Part shown: positions 1 to 8,814 of the stretch, one piece after another
Layout of the letters: each line of letters begins with the position of its first letter
How positions within the stretch are numbered: the stretch's first letter is position 1
Assembly: GCF_002979415.1 (NCBI RefSeq)
Contig: NZ_PCOT01000030.1
Coordinates: forward strand, 1 to 50,133
Direction: 5' to 3'
Source: Microbacterium sp. MYb72
GTDB taxonomy: Bacteria > Actinomycetota > Actinomycetes > Actinomycetales > Microbacteriaceae
Length of the DNA stretch: 50,133 nucleotides
Translations under genes and position numbers: made by a program
The notes under the pieces: model-generated
The model's database searches: none
Told to the model about the DNA's origin: nothing
Seen by the model: the letters and a program-made list of their open reading frames with translations, nothing else

Positions 1-71
1 TCCCGTATGACAGGGGAGACCTCGTCGCTGCGATCCATGAGACCGGGATGCTGCTCTCCGTCGAGCACCGC
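1..71. repeat. Left-end inverted copy of hflX sequence
   Basis: Bases 1-71 are a perfect reverse complement of 583-653, where position n pairs with 654-n. The match stops at 71/72. The copied piece lies inside the 3' part of hflX, so read on the plus strand it encodes an hflX fragment (PYDRGDLVAAIHETGM). It then runs directly into an unrelated membrane protein gene. This is what a fold-back chimera at a contig end looks like, and I infer an amplification or assembly artefact rather than biology. Confidence 0.9.
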
Positions 72-499
72 CCTATCCCGGCCCCGCGCAACCGTACTCG
101 GGAACGCCGGCGCCGTACCCCGGCCCGCCGCCGTACTCGGGTCCTCTGCCGCAGCCGGGAACAGCCGGTCAGCCTGCCCAGCCTCCCTATGATCCGTCCG
201 CCTACCCGCACCACCCTCAGCAGGGACGAGGACTGGGAAACGGCGCGAAGGTCGGCATCGGCACCGGGATCGGATGCCTGTCGTACATCGTCGCCTTCGT
301 GCTGTTCCTCAGTGTGATCTCAGCGCTCAGTTTTGCGGGCACCGCCGCGTACTTCGTGATCTTCGGGCTCCCGGTCCTGATCGGAATCGGGCTGCTGTTC
401 TCCCCGAGGTCACGAGGCATCGGGGTCGGGATGCTGATCGTCTCGGCGGCCGCATGGCTCATCGTGATCGGGCCGTGCATCGGCCTGATATCGGGCTAG
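72..499 (+). CDS. Proline/tyrosine-rich membrane protein, 5' truncated
   Basis: Only the C-terminal ~142 residues are present. The frame is fixed by the stop TAG at 497-499 and reads back to the chimeric junction near 71, so no true start is visible. The first ~55 residues are a low-complexity cytoplasmic-type tail rich in Pro, Tyr, Gln and Gly (PYPGP, PYSG, PPYDPSAYP repeats). About three hydrophobic helices follow, covering roughly residues 68-95, 100-118 and 125-142. This layout is common in small actinobacterial DUF4190-like proteins of unknown role. It converges on hflX with only 5 bp between the stops. I do not assign a function. Confidence 0.7.
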
Positions 500-504
500 T
501 CCGT

Positions 505-2016
505 TCAGTCCCCGTCGGCGAACGGCGCGAGATCTGCCGCGAGCCGCTCCGACACCCGCGCGCGCACGGCGGTTCCCGCCTCGCGGTGCTCGACGGAGAG
601 CAGCATCCCGGTCTCATGGATCGCAGCGACGAGGTCTCCCCTGTCATACGGGATGACGGCGTGCACCTCGATCGCCGGCTGAGGCAGCGCCTCCTCGATG
701 GCGGCGCGCAACTCCTCGATGCCCTCGCCGGAACGCGACGACACGAAGTGCGCGCGCGGCTCCAGGCCGCGGAGCACGAGTCGGTCGTCCTCGCTGATCA
801 GATCGGCCTTGTTGAAGACGACGATCTCCGGCATGTCGCGCACGCCGACGTCGCCCATCACATCGCGGACGGTCTGCAGCTGTCCTGCCGGGTCGGGGTG
901 CGAACCATCGACCACGTGCAGAACGACATCGGCGTCGCCCACCTCTTCGAGCGTCGAACGGAAGGCCTCGACGAGCTGGTGCGGCAGGTTGCGCACGAAG
1001 CCCACGGTGTCGGTGAGCGTGTACACGCGACCGTCCGAGGTCTCCGAGCGTCGCACGGTCGCGTCGAGCGTCGCGAACAGCGCGTTCTCGACGAGCACCC
1101 CGGCGCTGGTGAGCGCATTCAGGAGACTGGACTTGCCCGCGTTCGTGTAGCCCGCGATCGCCACGGAGGGGATCGTGTTGCGCTTGCGTTCGGCTCGCTT
1201 CGCCTCCCGGGCGGGTCCGAAGTCACGGATCTGACGGCGCAGCAACGCCATCTTCGTGCGGATGCGGCGGCGATCGAGTTCGATCTTCGTCTCACCGGGG
1301 CCACGCGAGCCCATACCCGCGCCGCCGGCGCCGACCTGTCCACCGGCCTGCCGGCTCATGGACTCGCCCCAGCCGCGCAGACGAGGAAGGAGATACTCGA
1401 GCTGAGCGAGCTCGACCTGGGCCTTGCCCTCGCGGCTCTTCGCGTGCTGGCTGAAGATGTCGAGGATCACCGTGGTGCGGTCGATGACCTTCACCTTGAC
1501 GACGTCCTCCAGGGCACGACGCTGGCTCGGTGCGAGCTCGGTGTCCGCGATGACGGTGTCCGCGCCGGTCGCGGCGACGATGCCCTTGAGCTCCTGGGCC
1601 TTGCCGCGGCCGATGTACGTGGCGGCATCCGGGTGCGGCCTGCGCTGCAGAACCCCGTCGAGCACGACGGCTCCAGCCGTCTCCGCGAGTGCTGCGAGCT
1701 CACGCAGGGAGTTCTCGGCGTCCTCCTGCGCTCCCTGCGGGTACACCCCGACGAGCACGACGTTCTCGAGTCGAAGCTGCCGGTACTCGACCTCGGTGAC
1801 ATCCTCGAGCTCGGTGGAGAGGCCGCCCACACGACGCAGCGCATGACGATCCTCGAGATCCCACTGATCTCCGTCCGAACGGGTGTGCGCGGCGGTCGAT
1901 TCATCCTGCAGCGCCTGTGCGGCGCCGAACACGCGCACCTCCATGCGCTTCTCGGCGTTCGCGAGAACGCGGTCGACGGCTTCGTCGTCGGTGGAGGGGG
2001 TTGTGGTGTCCGTCAT
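505..2016 (-). CDS. hflX: GTPase HflX
   Basis: A 503-residue HflX, a ribosome-associated GTPase of the Obg-HflX class that splits or rescues stalled ribosomes. The HflX-specific N-terminal domain carries the signature GPGETKIELDRRRI at about 239-252. The GTPase domain shows P-loop GYTNAGKS (289-296), switch II DTVG (336-339) and NKAD (402-405). Length is typical for actinobacteria. The ATG at 2016 is preceded by AGGA, about 5 bases upstream. hflX closes the recA-recX-miaB-miaA-dapF-hflX synteny but is separated from dapF by two other genes. Part of its 3' end (583-653) is duplicated in inverted orientation at the window edge. Confidence 0.97.
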   Translation of the reverse strand: MTDTTTPSTDDEAVDRVLANAEKRMEVRVFGAAQALQDESTAAHTRSDGDQWDLEDRHALRRVGGLSTELEDVTEVEYRQLRLENVVLVGVYPQGAQEDAENSLRELAALAETAGAVVLDGVLQRRPHPDAATYIGRGKAQELKGIVAATGADTVIADTELAPSQRRALEDVVKVKVIDRTTVILDIFSQHAKSREGKAQVELAQLEYLLPRLRGWGESMSRQAGGQVGAGGAGMGSRGPGETKIELDRRRIRTKMALLRRQIRDFGPAREAKRAERKRNTIPSVAIAGYTNAGKSSLLNALTSAGVLVENALFATLDATVRRSETSDGRVYTLTDTVGFVRNLPHQLVEAFRSTLEEVGDADVVLHVVDGSHPDPAGQLQTVRDVMGDVGVRDMPEIVVFNKADLISEDDRLVLRGLEPRAHFVSSRSGEGIEELRAAIEEALPQPAIEVHAVIPYDRGDLVAAIHETGMLLSVEHREAGTAVRARVSERLAADLAPFADGD

Positions 2017-2072
2017 CCGTTCCTGATCTCTGGGTTTTGTTGCGAGTCTTAACCTTAGCCCGCCCTGTCCGG

Positions 2073-2078
2073 TACGCT
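2073..2078 (+). promoter_or_regulatory. -10-like box TACGCT, leaderless methyltransferase start
   Basis: TACGCT ends 6 bases before the ATG at 2085, the spacing expected if transcription begins at the start codon. No Shine-Dalgarno sequence is visible. Inference from position and motif. Confidence 0.5.
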
Positions 2079-2084
2079 CACGGT

Positions 2085-2732
2085 ATGGGGTCCGACCATT
2101 ACTTCACTGCGGCCCCGGCAAGCCCCGAGAACCTGCGGACGATCAGTGTGTCGCTCGCAGGCCGTGAGGTCGACGTCACCACCGCCGGCGGCGTCTTCAG
2201 CCCGGATCGGCTGGATGCCGGAACTGCGGTTCTCCTCGCCAACACGCCCCCGGTGCCGCCGGGTGGCCATCTTCTCGACCTCGGCAGCGGCTGGGGTCCC
2301 ATCACGCTGTCGATGGCATTGGCCGCTCCGCACGCGACCGTGTGGGCCGTCGACGTGAACGAACGCGCCCTCGACCTCGTGCGGCGCAATGCTGCAGCGC
2401 TCGGGCTCACCAATGTCAACGCATCACTGCCCGATGATGTTCCCGAAGACGTGACGTTCCGCACGATTCGCTCGAATCCTCCGATCCGGGTCGGCAAGAA
2501 CGAGCTGCACGGACTTCTGGAACGGTGGATCCCCCGGCTGGACGAGCGCAGCGATGCATGGCTCGTCGTGCAGCGCAATCTCGGGGCAGACTCGCTGCAG
2601 CGTTGGATCGCCGCATCCTTCCATCCCGGGTACAGCGTGTTCCGCACGGCGACCGGCAAGGGCTACCGGATCCTCAAGGTCCGCAAGCACGGGACGCCCC
2701 CCACGGAGCCGATCGCACTCACGGGGCTGTGA
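2085..2732 (+). CDS. Class I SAM-dependent methyltransferase, RsmC-like
   Basis: A 215-residue protein with the MTS/RsmC fold. Motif I is LLDLGSGWGP (about 63-72) and the acidic loop after strand 2 is VDVN (89-92). Motif IV is SNPPI (129-133), an (N/D)PP signature of base amino-group methyltransferases that often act on rRNA guanine N2. It lacks the N-terminal pseudo-domain of enterobacterial RsmC, as usual for short actinobacterial homologues. The start was set at ATG 2085 because translation aligns from MGSDHYF and a -10-like box sits 6 bases upstream. It is divergent from hflX. Substrate (16S rRNA or other RNA) is inferred from family only. Confidence 0.88.
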   Translation: MGSDHYFTAAPASPENLRTISVSLAGREVDVTTAGGVFSPDRLDAGTAVLLANTPPVPPGGHLLDLGSGWGPITLSMALAAPHATVWAVDVNERALDLVRRNAAALGLTNVNASLPDDVPEDVTFRTIRSNPPIRVGKNELHGLLERWIPRLDERSDAWLVVQRNLGADSLQRWIAASFHPGYSVFRTATGKGYRILKVRKHGTPPTEPIALTGL

Positions 2733-2742
2733 CCCGCGACGG

Positions 2743-3408
2743 TCACCGCTGAGCTGTCATCCCGAGCAGGCCGGGAAGATCGGCCATGTCCGCGAAGACG
2801 GTCGTCCCCTCGCCGTCCAGCCAAGAAGGCGGTGTGAGCCCGCCGACGTAGCCGAACGATCGCATTCCGGCCGCACGTGCCGCCGCCACGCCGAAGCGGC
2901 TGTCCTCGATGACGACGCATCGAGACGGCTCGACTCCCATGCGCGCCGCCGCGTGCAGGAAGAGGTCCGGCGCGGGTTTTCCCTCATCCACGTCGTCGGC
3001 GCTGAAGATCCGCCCGTCGAACGTCGGCAGCAGTCCCGTCAAGCCCAGATTCCGTCGGATCTTGTCGTGCGAACCGCTCGAGGCCACGCACATGGCGCCG
3101 TCTATCGCAGCGATCGCCGCTTCGACGCCCTCCACCGCGGTGAGGTCGCTCTCGAAGACCTCCAGATACCACTGCTGGTAGGGCGCCTCCCAGTCGTCCG
3201 GCAACGGGCGCCCGAGGTGTGCTTCGACGTCGGCGCGGAAGTGAGCAGCAGAGCGCCCGACGAAGCGATGCACGATCTCCTCCGTGGTCAGCGTCCACCC
3301 GAGGTCCGCCAGAACCCGCCGATCGATCTCCACCGACAACCGCTCGCTGTCGACGAGCACGCCGTCGCAGTCGAAGATGACCAGCTCGATCGGCTCCGCC
3401 ACCGACAT
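2743..3408 (-). CDS. HAD-family phosphatase, beta-phosphoglucomutase-like
   Basis: A 221-residue HAD hydrolase. Motif I DCDGVLVDSE carries nucleophile Asp13 and acid/base Asp15, motif II is ASSGS, motif III Lys lies in GKPAPD, and motif IV is EDS. A helical cap is inserted after motif I, so it belongs to cap subclass I (YniC/GS1-like phosphatases, beta-phosphoglucomutase). Its ATG (3406-3408) overlaps the dapF stop by one base (TGATG), so it is probably translationally coupled to dapF. Substrate cannot be read from the sequence; sugar phosphates are the usual targets. Confidence 0.88.
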   Translation of the reverse strand: MSVAEPIELVIFDCDGVLVDSERLSVEIDRRVLADLGWTLTTEEIVHRFVGRSAAHFRADVEAHLGRPLPDDWEAPYQQWYLEVFESDLTAVEGVEAAIAAIDGAMCVASSGSHDKIRRNLGLTGLLPTFDGRIFSADDVDEGKPAPDLFLHAAARMGVEPSRCVVIEDSRFGVAAARAAGMRSFGYVGGLTPPSWLDGEGTTVFADMADLPGLLGMTAQR

Positions 3409-4280
3409 CAGACCAGATCGACCTCGCCGTGGAACACGAGCGTCGCGGGACCGGACAGCGCGACGTGCTCGCCATCCTCCGCGGGGAACATCCGCACTCC
3501 GAGCGTCCCGCCCGGCACCTCGACACGCCAGTTGTTCGGGGCCTTCTCCCCCGCCCAGTACCGGACGGCGAGAGCTGTGGCAGCCACCCCTGTCCCGCAG
3601 CTCAGCGTCTCGCCCACACCGCGCTCCGAGACCCGCATCTTCACGTGACCGATGCCGTCGCGGACGAGCGGCTCACCTGGGACGACGAACTCCACGTTCG
3701 CTCCGTCCGGCAGCGCGGGGTCGAGCTCGGGAGTGCGGTGCAGCTCGAGCGAGGCCAGCTCGGCGTCCGATGCCAGCGCGACGACGACGTGAGGATTGCC
3801 GACGTCGATGCCGAGGCCGGGGCGGGTCACGGAGAGCCCACCTGCGGTGACCAGGGGATCGTCTCCGGAGAGCTTCCAGAGTCCGAGGTCGACCTGATAT
3901 CCGCTCTCGCTGCGCGTCACATCCCGTACTCCGGCGCGCGTGCCGATCGGCAGCGTGGATCCCGGTTCGATCGCGGCGAGTCCCGAACGCACCAGATAGT
4001 GCGCGAACACGCGGATGCCGTTGCCGCACATCTCCGCGATCGAACCATCGGCGTTGCGGTAGTCCATGAACCACTCCGCAGCGGGCTCCTCCGCCAGCGC
4101 CGCAGCACCGTCAGGGATCGCGGAGGACCGAACGACCCGAAGGATGCCGTCTCCGCCGATGCCGAAGTGGCGATCGCACAGAGCAGCGACCTGTTCGCTC
4201 GTGAGGTCGAGTTCCCCATCGGGGTCGGCGATGATGACGAAGTCGTTGCCGGTGCCGTGCCCTTTGGTGAATGCGACCAT
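3408..4280 (-). CDS. dapF: Diaminopimelate epimerase
   Basis: A 290-residue DapF, interconverting LL- and meso-diaminopimelate in the lysine/peptidoglycan pathway. Both catalytic cysteines are present: Cys85 in MCGNGIR and Cys228 in SCGTG. The substrate-binding stretch GNDF lies near the N-terminus. dapA and dapB also lie in this window but in separate transcription units. The ATG at 4280 has a TAGACT box exactly 6 bases upstream, pointing to a leaderless promoter of its own even though miaA-side genes run in the same direction. It overlaps the HAD gene downstream by one base. Confidence 0.96.
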   Translation of the reverse strand: MVAFTKGHGTGNDFVIIADPDGELDLTSEQVAALCDRHFGIGGDGILRVVRSSAIPDGAAALAEEPAAEWFMDYRNADGSIAEMCGNGIRVFAHYLVRSGLAAIEPGSTLPIGTRAGVRDVTRSESGYQVDLGLWKLSGDDPLVTAGGLSVTRPGLGIDVGNPHVVVALASDAELASLELHRTPELDPALPDGANVEFVVPGEPLVRDGIGHVKMRVSERGVGETLSCGTGVAATALAVRYWAGEKAPNNWRVEVPGGTLGVRMFPAEDGEHVALSGPATLVFHGEVDLV

Positions 4281-4286
4281 GTCCCC

Positions 4287-4292
4287 AGTCTA
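4287..4292 (-). promoter_or_regulatory. -10-like box TAGACT for dapF
   Basis: On the minus strand TAGACT is followed by 6 bases (GGGGAC) and the dapF ATG. The spacing fits a leaderless transcript starting at the A of ATG. Confidence 0.55.
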
Positions 4293-4302
4293 GGGAGGTC
4301 GG

Positions 4303-4737
4303 CTATGCGTCGGCGATGAGCCGCTTGCCCGTGTTCGCGACGGCGAAGCGCTCGTACCCGAGGGCGTCGTAGAACCCCAGGACACCCTCGTTGCCCTCGC
4401 GCACCATGAGCTGCACCTTCGGGCAGCCCATGTCGAGAAGTCGTGCCTCTGCGTCGTGGACGAGGGCGCGAGCGACTCCCCGACCGCGATGAGAGACCGC
4501 GGTGGCGAGGTAGTACAGCCACCCTCGATGACCGTCGTAACCGGCCATCACACTGCCGACAAGGACACCGGGCATCGACGGATCCTCGACGACGAGGAAG
4601 AGCTCCGGCTGCACCGAGAGCTTTCGCTCTATGTCGAGCCTGGGGTCGTTCCACGGTCGCGTGAGACCCGCTTCCGCCCAGAGGGCGACGACGCCGTCGG
4701 TGTCGTCGCGTCGGAAGGGTCTCACATGCCGGGTCAT
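4303..4737 (-). CDS. GNAT acetyltransferase, YpeA type
   Basis: A 144-residue GNAT protein closely resembling E. coli YpeA: the N-terminal RPWNDPRLDIERKL block, GYDGHRG, YYLATAVSHRGRGVARAL (acetyl-CoA motif A, R/QxxGxG/A) and GCPKVQLMVREGN are all recognisable. Substrate is unknown for this family. The gene sits between the RibD-like reductase and dapF, an insertion into the usual miaA-dapF neighbourhood. A GGAGG and two close ATGs precede the coding sequence; ATG 4737 keeps the full conserved N-terminus. Gene name not assigned because orthology was not tested. Confidence 0.88.
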   Translation of the reverse strand: MTRHVRPFRRDDTDGVVALWAEAGLTRPWNDPRLDIERKLSVQPELFLVVEDPSMPGVLVGSVMAGYDGHRGWLYYLATAVSHRGRGVARALVHDAEARLLDMGCPKVQLMVREGNEGVLGFYDALGYERFAVANTGKRLIADA

Positions 4738-4765
4738 GTCATGGCCTCCACACTATTGCGCGCGC

Positions 4766-5296
4766 TCACTCGCCCCTCAGCACCCGGTACCGCCCGCAGA
4801 GGAAGTTGCGGTTGCGGGCGACGTCGATCAGCTCGAGGTCGAGCACGCGCGGGAGAAGCGGGGCACCGGAGCCCAGAGTCACCGGCGCATACTGCACCCA
4901 GACCTCGTCGAGGAGACCGGCATCCGCGAACTGACCCGCCAGGCTGCCGCCGCCGACGATCCACAGGTCCTTCCCGTCGGCAGCCTCGATCATCTGGGCG
5001 TGCACGTCCCGCACGTCGGACGATGTGAGGTGCACGTCGCCCGTCTCGGGAAGCGCGAGCTCGCGATGAGTGAACACCCATGTCGGCTGCGCGTAGCCCC
5101 ACCGGCCTTCTTCGGCGCGCATCACCCACTCGTAGGTCGACGCCCCCATAGCGAGAGCCCCGATCGTCTCGACGAAGCCCGGATAGGCCATCGGCCCGTC
5201 CATGTCGATGTCCTGCTTCAGGAGCCAGTCCAGCGAATGGTCTGCGGTCGCGATGAAGCCGTCGAGGCTGGACGCCGTGTAGTAGTGGGTGGTCAT
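4766..5296 (-). CDS. RibD C-terminal / dihydrofolate reductase-fold protein
   Basis: A 176-residue single-domain protein of the RibD_C/DHFR-like superfamily (PF01872). Typical signs are [16 protein letters not shown] at the start, [18 protein letters not shown] for NADPH phosphate binding, and a C-terminal RYRVL. Members reduce pyrimidine or pterin-like substrates with NADPH, but most short stand-alone copies are uncharacterised. Its ATG overlaps the miaA stop by four bases (ATGA, 5293-5296), so it is translated with miaA. A true folA is elsewhere in the window (19752-20228), so this is not the housekeeping DHFR. Confidence 0.87.
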   Translation of the reverse strand: MTTHYYTASSLDGFIATADHSLDWLLKQDIDMDGPMAYPGFVETIGALAMGASTYEWVMRAEEGRWGYAQPTWVFTHRELALPETGDVHLTSSDVRDVHAQMIEAADGKDLWIVGGGSLAGQFADAGLLDEVWVQYAPVTLGSGAPLLPRVLDLELIDVARNRNFLCGRYRVLRGE

Positions 5297-6204
5297 GCCT
5301 CCAGCATGCCGCGGACGTCAGACATCGGCTCGCGCCACTCGATCCCCGGGTACCGCTTGAACCACGACACCTGCCTCCGGGCGTAGCGTCGAGTCAGGGC
5401 CTGGGTCTCGGCGACGGCCTCCGCCGGCGTGAGCCGACCGTCGAGCTGTCCGAGCGCCTGTGCGTAGCCGATGGCCCTGCTCGCCGTGACCCCACCCTCG
5501 AGGCCCCGAGCGCGCAGTTCGGCGACCTCGTCGACGAGACCGGCCTCCCACATGCGGTCGACGCGCGCGTCGAGACGCTCGACGAGCGCGGGCCTGTCGA
5601 CGTGGAGCCCGACGAGCCTGGTCTCGGAATGCCAGAGGACCGGGGCCTCCGGCAGCGCAGCGCCGTGTGTGGTGCCGCCCTGCTCCAGCACTTCGAGGGC
5701 ACGGACGATACGGCGACCGTTGTGCGGATCGACACGTGCTGCCGTCTCGGGGTCGGCTTCGCGCAGCCGTGCCATCAGCGCCGCGCCGCCGAGTGACTCC
5801 AGCTCGCTCTCCAATCGGGCTCTGAGCGCGGGATCGCGAGGCGGGAATCGGAAGTCGAAGACGACGCTCGACACGTAGAGGCCCGATCCTCCGACGAGGA
5901 TCGCATCACCGCCGCGGGAGTGGATCTCTCCGATCGCTGCGCGGGCGAGCGGTTGGTACCACGCGACCGCCGCTTCCTCGGTGACGTCCCTCACATCGAG
6001 CAGATGGTGCGCGATGCCGCGGCGCTCCTCCGGGGACAGCTTCGCGGTGCCGATGTCCATGCCGCGGTAGAGCTGCATCGCGTCGGCGTTCACGATCTCC
6101 GCGGGGTTGCCGCGTGCGCGGAGCTCCTCGGCGAGATCGAGAGCGAGGTCGCTCTTCCCGGTGCCGGTCGCGCCGACGACCGCCCAGAGACGCGGTCTCG
6201 TCAC
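5293..6204 (-). CDS. miaA: tRNA dimethylallyltransferase
   Basis: MiaA adds a dimethylallyl group to A37 of tRNAs reading UNN codons. The chosen start is GTG 6204, giving 303 residues and the N-terminus [20 protein letters not shown] with the P-loop GATGTGKS. That GTG overlaps the miaB stop by four bases (GTGA), a strong argument against the longer reading from 6282. Other marks are [17 protein letters not shown] (catalytic Asp, DMAPP site), [20 protein letters not shown] and a C-terminal [14 protein letters not shown] tRNA-contact segment. It forms a tight operon with miaB, its partner enzyme on the same adenosine, and overlaps the next gene by four bases too. Confidence 0.97.
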   Translation of the reverse strand: MTRPRLWAVVGATGTGKSDLALDLAEELRARGNPAEIVNADAMQLYRGMDIGTAKLSPEERRGIAHHLLDVRDVTEEAAVAWYQPLARAAIGEIHSRGGDAILVGGSGLYVSSVVFDFRFPPRDPALRARLESELESLGGAALMARLREADPETAARVDPHNGRRIVRALEVLEQGGTTHGAALPEAPVLWHSETRLVGLHVDRPALVERLDARVDRMWEAGLVDEVAELRARGLEGGVTASRAIGYAQALGQLDGRLTPAEAVAETQALTRRYARRQVSWFKRYPGIEWREPMSDVRGMLEA

Positions 6205-7748
6205 ACGCCCACGCGCAGCGTCGGCAGCCCCAGCGAGACCGCGCGCGGCCCGCCGTCCGCCGCCGGAGCGGGCACTGCGCACGATTCGGCCTGCGAGCGG
6301 TCCCAGGCGTCTCCGCCGCGGGTGCGCCGGATGCGCAGCGGCCGTCCAGAAGGATCGTCGGCGAGCAGGTGGAAGGGAGCAGCGTGCGTGATGGTCACGG
6401 TGACGACGTCGCCCGGACGCGGGAGCTCGGAGCCGGGGGTGACTTCGAAATGCACGAGACGGTTGTCCTCGCCGCGACCGGTGAGCCGATGCGTCTCGGC
6501 ATCCTTCTTGCCTTCGCCGACGGAGACCAGCACCTCGACCTCTCGGCCGACCTGCTTCTGGTTCTCCTCGAGGGAGATGCGCTCCTGCAGGGCGATCAGC
6601 CGTTCGTAGCGCTCCTGGACGACGGCCTTGGGAACCTGGTCTGGCATGGTCGCCGCAGGCGTGCCCTCGCGGATCGAGTACTGGAATGTGAACGCCCCCG
6701 AGAACCGGGACTGCTCGACGACCCGCATGGTGTCTTCGAAGTCCTCGTCGGTCTCGCCGGGGAAGCCCACGATGATGTCGGTGGTGATCGCCGCGTGCGG
6801 AATGCGCTCCCGTACGCGTTCGATGATGCCGAGGAACCGTTCGCTGCGGTACGAGCGACGCATCGCCTTGAGGATGCTGTCGCTGCCCGACTGGAGCGGC
6901 ATGTGCAGCTGCGGCATGACGCTCGGAGTCTCTGCCATGGCGTCGATCACGTCATCGGTGAACGCGGCGGGGTGCGGACTGGTGAAGCGGATGCGCTCGA
7001 GCCCCTCGATCTCACCTGCGGCGCGGAGCAGCTTGCCGAACGCCTGCCGGTCGCCGAACTCGACCCCGTAGGAGTTGACGTTCTGACCGAGCAGCGTGAC
7101 CTCGATCGCGCCGTCCTCGACGAGCAGTCGGATCTCGTTCAGGATGTCGCCGGGCCGGCGGTCCTTCTCCTTGCCGCGCAGATGCGGGACGATGCAGAAG
7201 GTGCAGGTGTTGTTGCAGCCGACCGAGATCGACACCCAGCCGCTGTGTGCCGAGTCGCGCTTCGTCGGGAGCGTCGAGGGGAAGACCTCGAGCGACTCGA
7301 GGATCTCGAGTTCAGCCTCGCCGTTGTGACGGGCCCGCTCCAGAAGACCTGGGAGAGAGCCCATGTTGTGCGTGCCGAAGACCACGTCGACCCACGGCGC
7401 CTTGTCGAGCACGGCCTGCTTGTCCATCTGGGCGAGGCATCCGCCGACGGCGATCTGCATACCGTCCTTGCGACGCTTGACAGAAGCGAGCTGGCCGAGG
7501 GTTCCGTAGAGCTTGCCTGCCGCGTTGTCGCGGACCGCGCACGTGTTGATGATCACGACATCGGCCTCTGCGCCATCGGCCGCCCGGACGTAGCCGGCGC
7601 TCTCCAGTGAGCCCGAGAGCCGCTCGGAGTCGTGCACATTCATCTGGCACCCGAAGGTGCGCACTTCGTACGAGCGCTGCCGCCCGTCGCTGTCGATTGC
7701 TGCCGACGAGGCATCGATGATCGTCGGTTCACTGCGCGGGATAGTCAT
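6201..7748 (-). CDS. miaB: tRNA-2-methylthio-N6-dimethylallyladenosine synthase
   Basis: A 515-residue radical-SAM methylthiotransferase that converts i6A37 (made by MiaA) to ms2i6A37. The N-terminal MTTase domain has the three auxiliary-cluster cysteines, Cys34 (TFGCQMN), Cys70 (NTCAVRD) and Cys104 (GGCLAQ). The radical-SAM cluster is CNNTCTFC (178, 182, 185). A TRAM domain follows at about 385-460. The last ~50 residues (Pro/Ala-rich) extend past TRAM. Start ATG 7748; a TAGAAT box lies 9 bases upstream. The stop overlaps miaA by four bases. Confidence 0.97.
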   Translation of the reverse strand: MTIPRSEPTIIDASSAAIDSDGRQRSYEVRTFGCQMNVHDSERLSGSLESAGYVRAADGAEADVVIINTCAVRDNAAGKLYGTLGQLASVKRRKDGMQIAVGGCLAQMDKQAVLDKAPWVDVVFGTHNMGSLPGLLERARHNGEAELEILESLEVFPSTLPTKRDSAHSGWVSISVGCNNTCTFCIVPHLRGKEKDRRPGDILNEIRLLVEDGAIEVTLLGQNVNSYGVEFGDRQAFGKLLRAAGEIEGLERIRFTSPHPAAFTDDVIDAMAETPSVMPQLHMPLQSGSDSILKAMRRSYRSERFLGIIERVRERIPHAAITTDIIVGFPGETDEDFEDTMRVVEQSRFSGAFTFQYSIREGTPAATMPDQVPKAVVQERYERLIALQERISLEENQKQVGREVEVLVSVGEGKKDAETHRLTGRGEDNRLVHFEVTPGSELPRPGDVVTVTITHAAPFHLLADDPSGRPLRIRRTRGGDAWDRSQAESCAVPAPAADGGPRAVSLGLPTLRVGV

Positions 7749-7858
7749 GATGGGTCAATTCTACGTTCGAGTGGCGTCTTCTCGCGCTCAGGAAAGCCTC
7801 GTCCCTTGACCGCGTCGGAACGTCGCCGAGGCGTCGGCCAGGGACCCGTTGGGATCAT
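7745..7858 (-). CDS. Possible 37-residue ORF ahead of miaB
   Basis: The 137-bp gap between recX and miaB contains an ATG-started frame of 37 codons that ends in TGA overlapping the miaB ATG (ATGA). The product would be basic and proline-rich. There is no Shine-Dalgarno sequence and a TAGAAT promoter-like box for miaB lies inside it. The overlap pattern matches real couplings in this window, but chance is a serious alternative. Confidence 0.2.
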   Translation of the reverse strand: MIPTGPWPTPRRRSDAVKGRGFPEREKTPLERRIDPS

Positions 7859-7885
7859 GCTCGAAGAGCACGCCGTCGAACTCGA

Positions 7886-8755
7886 CTACTCGAAGCGCAC
7901 GCCCGAAGAAGGCCGCCGACCGCCGAACTGCTCGGCAGTGACCGTCCGAACCACGTTCGAGACCACCCCTCCCGGATAGCCACGACGAGCGAGCTGGCCG
8001 GTGAGTCGGCGCTTCGCGGTCTCCGGATCGAGCCGCGCCAGCGACCGCATCTTGGTGCGAGCGAATTCGAGCGCCCGCTCGATGTCGTCGTCGGGGAGCT
8101 CGTCGAGCGCCGCATCGATCACATCGCGAGAGAGGCCGCGCTGGGCGAGAGCCCGTGAGACGGCGACCCTCCCCTGCTTCTTCCGCTCCACTCCGGAGGT
8201 GACGAGCTGGGCGGCGAGCACCGCATCGTCGAGGTAGCCACGACGGCAGAAGTCGTCGATCACGTCGTCGATCTGCGCCGCGTCGAGCCGGTGCCCCTGC
8301 ACCTCGACCCCCTTCAGCACCATCTGCGCCTCCGAGATGGAGAGCGATCTCGCACGCAGCTTGCGCACGAGAAGCTCTTCCGCCGACTCTCGGATCTCGG
8401 CAGGATCGGGGCCGTCGCCGGCGTTCTCCACCGCATCCGGAGACTGCAGGGCACGCAGTCTCGGAGCGGACCTCTCCAGACCGCCCCGAGCCGGATGACG
8501 GTCGCTGGGACGGCCTGCGTCAGCGACGCGACTCGTCGCCGAACGATCGCTCGACGCATCCCAGGTCGACCGCCATGCACCGTCACCGGTGCGGTGAGAG
8601 AAGACGTCCTCGACGTTCTCCCCCACCGCACCGGACTCAGGAGCATCCACGGCAACGGCCTCATGTTCGACCGTCGCCCCGAATCTGTCGCTGCTCGCTG
8701 CCGCAGGGCCGCCGAACAGCGGGATCACCGGCGCAATCCGCTCAGATTCGTCCAT
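7886..8755 (-). CDS. recX: Recombination regulator RecX
   Basis: RecX binds RecA filaments and limits recombinase activity. The conserved three-helix repeats occupy about residues 118-280 (LLVRKLRARSLSISEAQMVL, DDFCRRGYLDD, KKQGRVAVSRALAQRG, FARTKMRSL, ARRGYPGGVV). The first ~115 residues are a low-complexity, acidic/serine-rich extension, long compared with the 150-190 residues of many RecX proteins but common in Microbacteriaceae annotations. An internal start is possible, but the ATG at 8755 has a GGAG about 6 bases upstream. It follows recA by 59 bp on the same strand, as in most actinobacteria. Confidence 0.93.
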   Translation of the reverse strand: MDESERIAPVIPLFGGPAAASSDRFGATVEHEAVAVDAPESGAVGENVEDVFSHRTGDGAWRSTWDASSDRSATSRVADAGRPSDRHPARGGLERSAPRLRALQSPDAVENAGDGPDPAEIRESAEELLVRKLRARSLSISEAQMVLKGVEVQGHRLDAAQIDDVIDDFCRRGYLDDAVLAAQLVTSGVERKKQGRVAVSRALAQRGLSRDVIDAALDELPDDDIERALEFARTKMRSLARLDPETAKRRLTGQLARRGYPGGVVSNVVRTVTAEQFGGRRPSSGVRFE

Positions 8756-8814
8756 GGGTCACTCCGATCTTTGAGCAGGGCGGCACGCGACCTCGGGCCG
8801 ATACCGCAGCACGA

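Noticed and set aside
72..499. Membrane protein starting at GTG 299
   Set aside because: The frame is open and protein-like (Pro/Tyr-rich tail plus the start of the first helix) well upstream, back to the chimeric junction, so the true start is missing.
274..2052. Long open frame on the plus strand opposite hflX (592 codons)
   Set aside because: It is antisense to a full-length hflX with all motifs. High-GC genes with strong third-position bias routinely create such shadow frames.
4766..5296. RibD/DHFR-like gene as the housekeeping folA
   Set aside because: It has the RibD_C type motifs, and a canonical DHFR coupled to thyA is present at 19752-20228.
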